Part shown: positions 62,533-64,000 of the stretch, in pieces
How the letters are laid out: each line of letters starts with the position of its first letter
Position numbering within the stretch: position 1 is the stretch's first letter
Assembly (NCBI RefSeq): GCF_027625935.1
Contig: NZ_CP115300.1
Span: forward strand, 248,001 to 312,000
Source: Streptomyces camelliae
Lineage (GTDB): Bacteria; Actinomycetota; Actinomycetes; Streptomycetales; Streptomycetaceae
DNA length: 64,000 bases
Reading direction: 5' to 3'
Notes under the pieces: model-generated
The model's input: only the letters and a program-made list of their open reading frames with translations
Told to the model about the DNA's origin: nothing
Databases searched by the model: none
Position numbers and translations under genes: made by a program

Positions 62533-64000
62533 CTAAGCCGTCAACCGAGTGCTCTGGCCGGACCCAGAGGTCGCGTCGCGATACCAGTACTCGACGGTCA
62601 GTACGTGCCACAGATGCTTGGAGAAGTCCCGCTGCCCGGCGGCGTCCTCGGCGACCATCCGCGCCAGCGCGTCGCGGCGCAGGATCCCGGAACGGACCAG
62701 CTCGCCGTCGTTGACCACCTCGCGCACCAGCGGTGCCAGATCCCGGCTCATCCAGGCCCGCAGCGGGGCGCTGAACAGGCCCTTGGGCCGGTACACGATC
62801 TCCCGGGGCAGGATCGAGGTGGCCGCCTCCTTGAGGACGGCCTTGCCCTGCCGTCCGACGATCTTGCGGTCGCCGGGCACGGCGAACGCCGCCTTGACCA
62901 CCTCGACGTCCACGTACGGCACCCGCACCTCGGTCGACGCGGCCATGCTGGACCGGTCCGTGTACGTGAGGTTCAGGCCCGGCAGGAACATCCGGGCATC
63001 GGTCAGGCACATGCGGTTGACGAAGTCGTCGAGGTCGTTGTCCTGGTAGACGTCCGCATGTTCGGTCAGCACGTCCTCGACCGTCCCGGCCAGGTCCGGA
63101 TCGACCAGGGCGAGCAGCTCGTCCTGGTCGTACATGGTGTAGCTGCGCCGGAAGGCGGTCTCCTCGGGCAGGTCGGCGAAGGAGAGGAACCGCTTCGCGA
63201 AGCGCACCGATCGGTAGCCCCGGCGGGACGTGGCGACCGGCAGCCTGTCCACGGCCCCGGACAGGCCGCGCCGCAGGGACCGCGGGAGGCGCTGGTAGCG
63301 CAGGGCGATCAGGTTGGCCAGGTGCTTGCGATAACCGGCGAACAGCTCGTCGGCGCCCATCCCCGAGAGCATCACCTTGACCCCGGCCTCTCGTGCGGCC
63401 GAGCAGATCAGGTAGGTGTTGATCGCGGCGGGGTCGCCGATCGGCTCGTCCAGGTGGTACGTCATCTGCGGCAGCAGGTCGAGCACGTTCGGGGCGATCT
63501 CGATCTCGTGCAGATCGACGCCGAACCGCTCGGCCACCTGCCGGGCATGGCGCAGGTCGTCCGGCATCGCCTCGAACTTGGCGTCCTCGGCGCGGAACCC
63601 GATCGTGTAAGCGGAGATCCCTGGTTGCCGGCGGGCCGCCAGTGCGGTCAGGTAGCTGGAGTCGAGGCCGCCGGACAGGAAGGTCGCCACGGGTACGTCG
63701 GAGAGCAGGTGGCGCCGAGTCGACTCCTCGACGATGGCGGCCAGGTCCGGCTGCTCGCCGGCCCGGGCCCGCTCCCGGCCCTCGGCGGCGACGTCCTTCA
63801 GGTTCCAGAACCGGCCGCGCTCCACCCGGCCGTCGGGCCGGCACCGCAGCCAGCTCCCCGGCGGCAGCTTCTCCGCTTCGTGGAACACGCACCGTGAGTC
63901 CGGCACCCAGTAGTACAGCAGCGAGGCCACCAGCGCCGCATGGTCCACCTGCAGCGACCGGCCGGTCGCGGCGGCGAGCGCCTTGAGCTCCGAGGCGAAC
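62533..64000 (-). CDS. asparagine synthase (glutamine-hydrolysing) family, 5' end outside the window
   Basis: At least 488 codons visible; the coding frame stays open to the right edge, so the start is missing. The glutaminase-domain end (FASELKALAAATG, then VFHEAEKLPPGSWLRC) is followed by the synthetase domain with the pyrophosphate loop ATFLSGGLDSSYLTAL and the MLSGMGADELFAGY motif. In surface-sugar clusters such proteins make amides, for instance on uronic acids, rather than free asparagine. It heads the visible part of the operon. Confidence 0.9.
   Translation of the reverse strand, partial: FASELKALAAATGRSLQVDHAALVASLLYYWVPDSRCVFHEAEKLPPGSWLRCRPDGRVERGRFWNLKDVAAEGRERARAGEQPDLAAIVEESTRRHLLSDVPVATFLSGGLDSSYLTALAARRQPGISAYTIGFRAEDAKFEAMPDDLRHARQVAERFGVDLHEIEIAPNVLDLLPQMTYHLDEPIGDPAAINTYLICSAAREAGVKVMLSGMGADELFAGYRKHLANLIALRYQRLPRSLRRGLSGAVDRLPVATSRRGYRSVRFAKRFLSFADLPEETAFRRSYTMYDQDELLALVDPDLAGTVEDVLTEHADVYQDNDLDDFVNRMCLTDARMFLPGLNLTYTDRSSMAASTEVRVPYVDVEVVKAAFAVPGDRKIVGRQGKAVLKEAATSILPREIVYRPKGLFSAPLRAWMSRDLAPLVREVVNDGELVRSGILRRDALARMVAEDAAGQRDFSKHLWHVLTVEYWYRDATSGSGQSTRLTA

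Noticed and set aside
1..64000. CRISPR arrays, tRNA or rRNA genes
   Set aside because: No regularly spaced repeat series or recognisable tRNA/rRNA sequence was seen on either strand.

Overview
The DNA is very GC-rich with strong third-position G/C, frequent GTG and TTG starts, a SigE-family sigma factor, a LAATG (class E sortase) anchor, and many secreted plant-polysaccharide enzymes. This points to a Streptomyces or close relative living on plant material. No rRNA, tRNA or CRISPR array was seen.

Layout. (1) 268-2061: a cell-wall-anchored clan GH-A glycosidase reading left. (2) 2143-14734: a 12.6 kb mobile region bounded by two inverted copies of one IS5-type element, each carrying a VOC (glyoxalase-fold) passenger gene convergent with its transposase. 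The left copy is broken by a +1 base and by a second IS. Between the copies lie three beta-propeller genes (one PQQ-like, two WD40), transposase debris and a DUF4240 gene. (3) 14902-17329: an expansin-like protein, a SigE-family sigma factor and its coupled membrane partner, closed by a strong hairpin. (4) 17795-21759: a PhyH dioxygenase with a small partner, a divergent AraC regulator, a stand-alone condensation-domain-like protein and doubtful small ORFs. (5) 21858-38282: a xyloglucan-use locus with GH3, binding protein, two permeases, GH74, GH12, GH42 remnants, acetyl esterase, GH1 and GH31 alpha-xylosidase, with twin LacI-type operators between GH3 and the transporter. Several of its genes are frameshifted or deleted. 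(6) 38787-42358: DctA transporter, PrpF-family isomerase and divergent LysR regulator. (7) 42497-44005: small ORFs and a PAP2 phosphatase. (8) 44013-64000: a minus-strand exopolysaccharide operon of sixteen genes, running off the right edge and mostly joined by 4-bp start/stop overlaps.

How the parts fit. Secreted GH74 and GH12 would cut xyloglucan. The esterase, GH31, GH42 (now broken), GH3 and GH1 would strip and finish the oligosaccharides, and the ABC importer would bring them in, with a LacI-type repressor controlling GH3 and the importer. The expansin and the wall-anchored glycosidase fit the same plant-wall lifestyle. They may once have been a divergent pair that the mobile region split. 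The exopolysaccharide operon has the parts of a Wzx/Wzy pathway: nucleotide-sugar synthesis and modification, two glycosyltransferases, a flippase, a polymerase, and a beta-helix lipoprotein and heparinase-like protein that may tailor the polymer.
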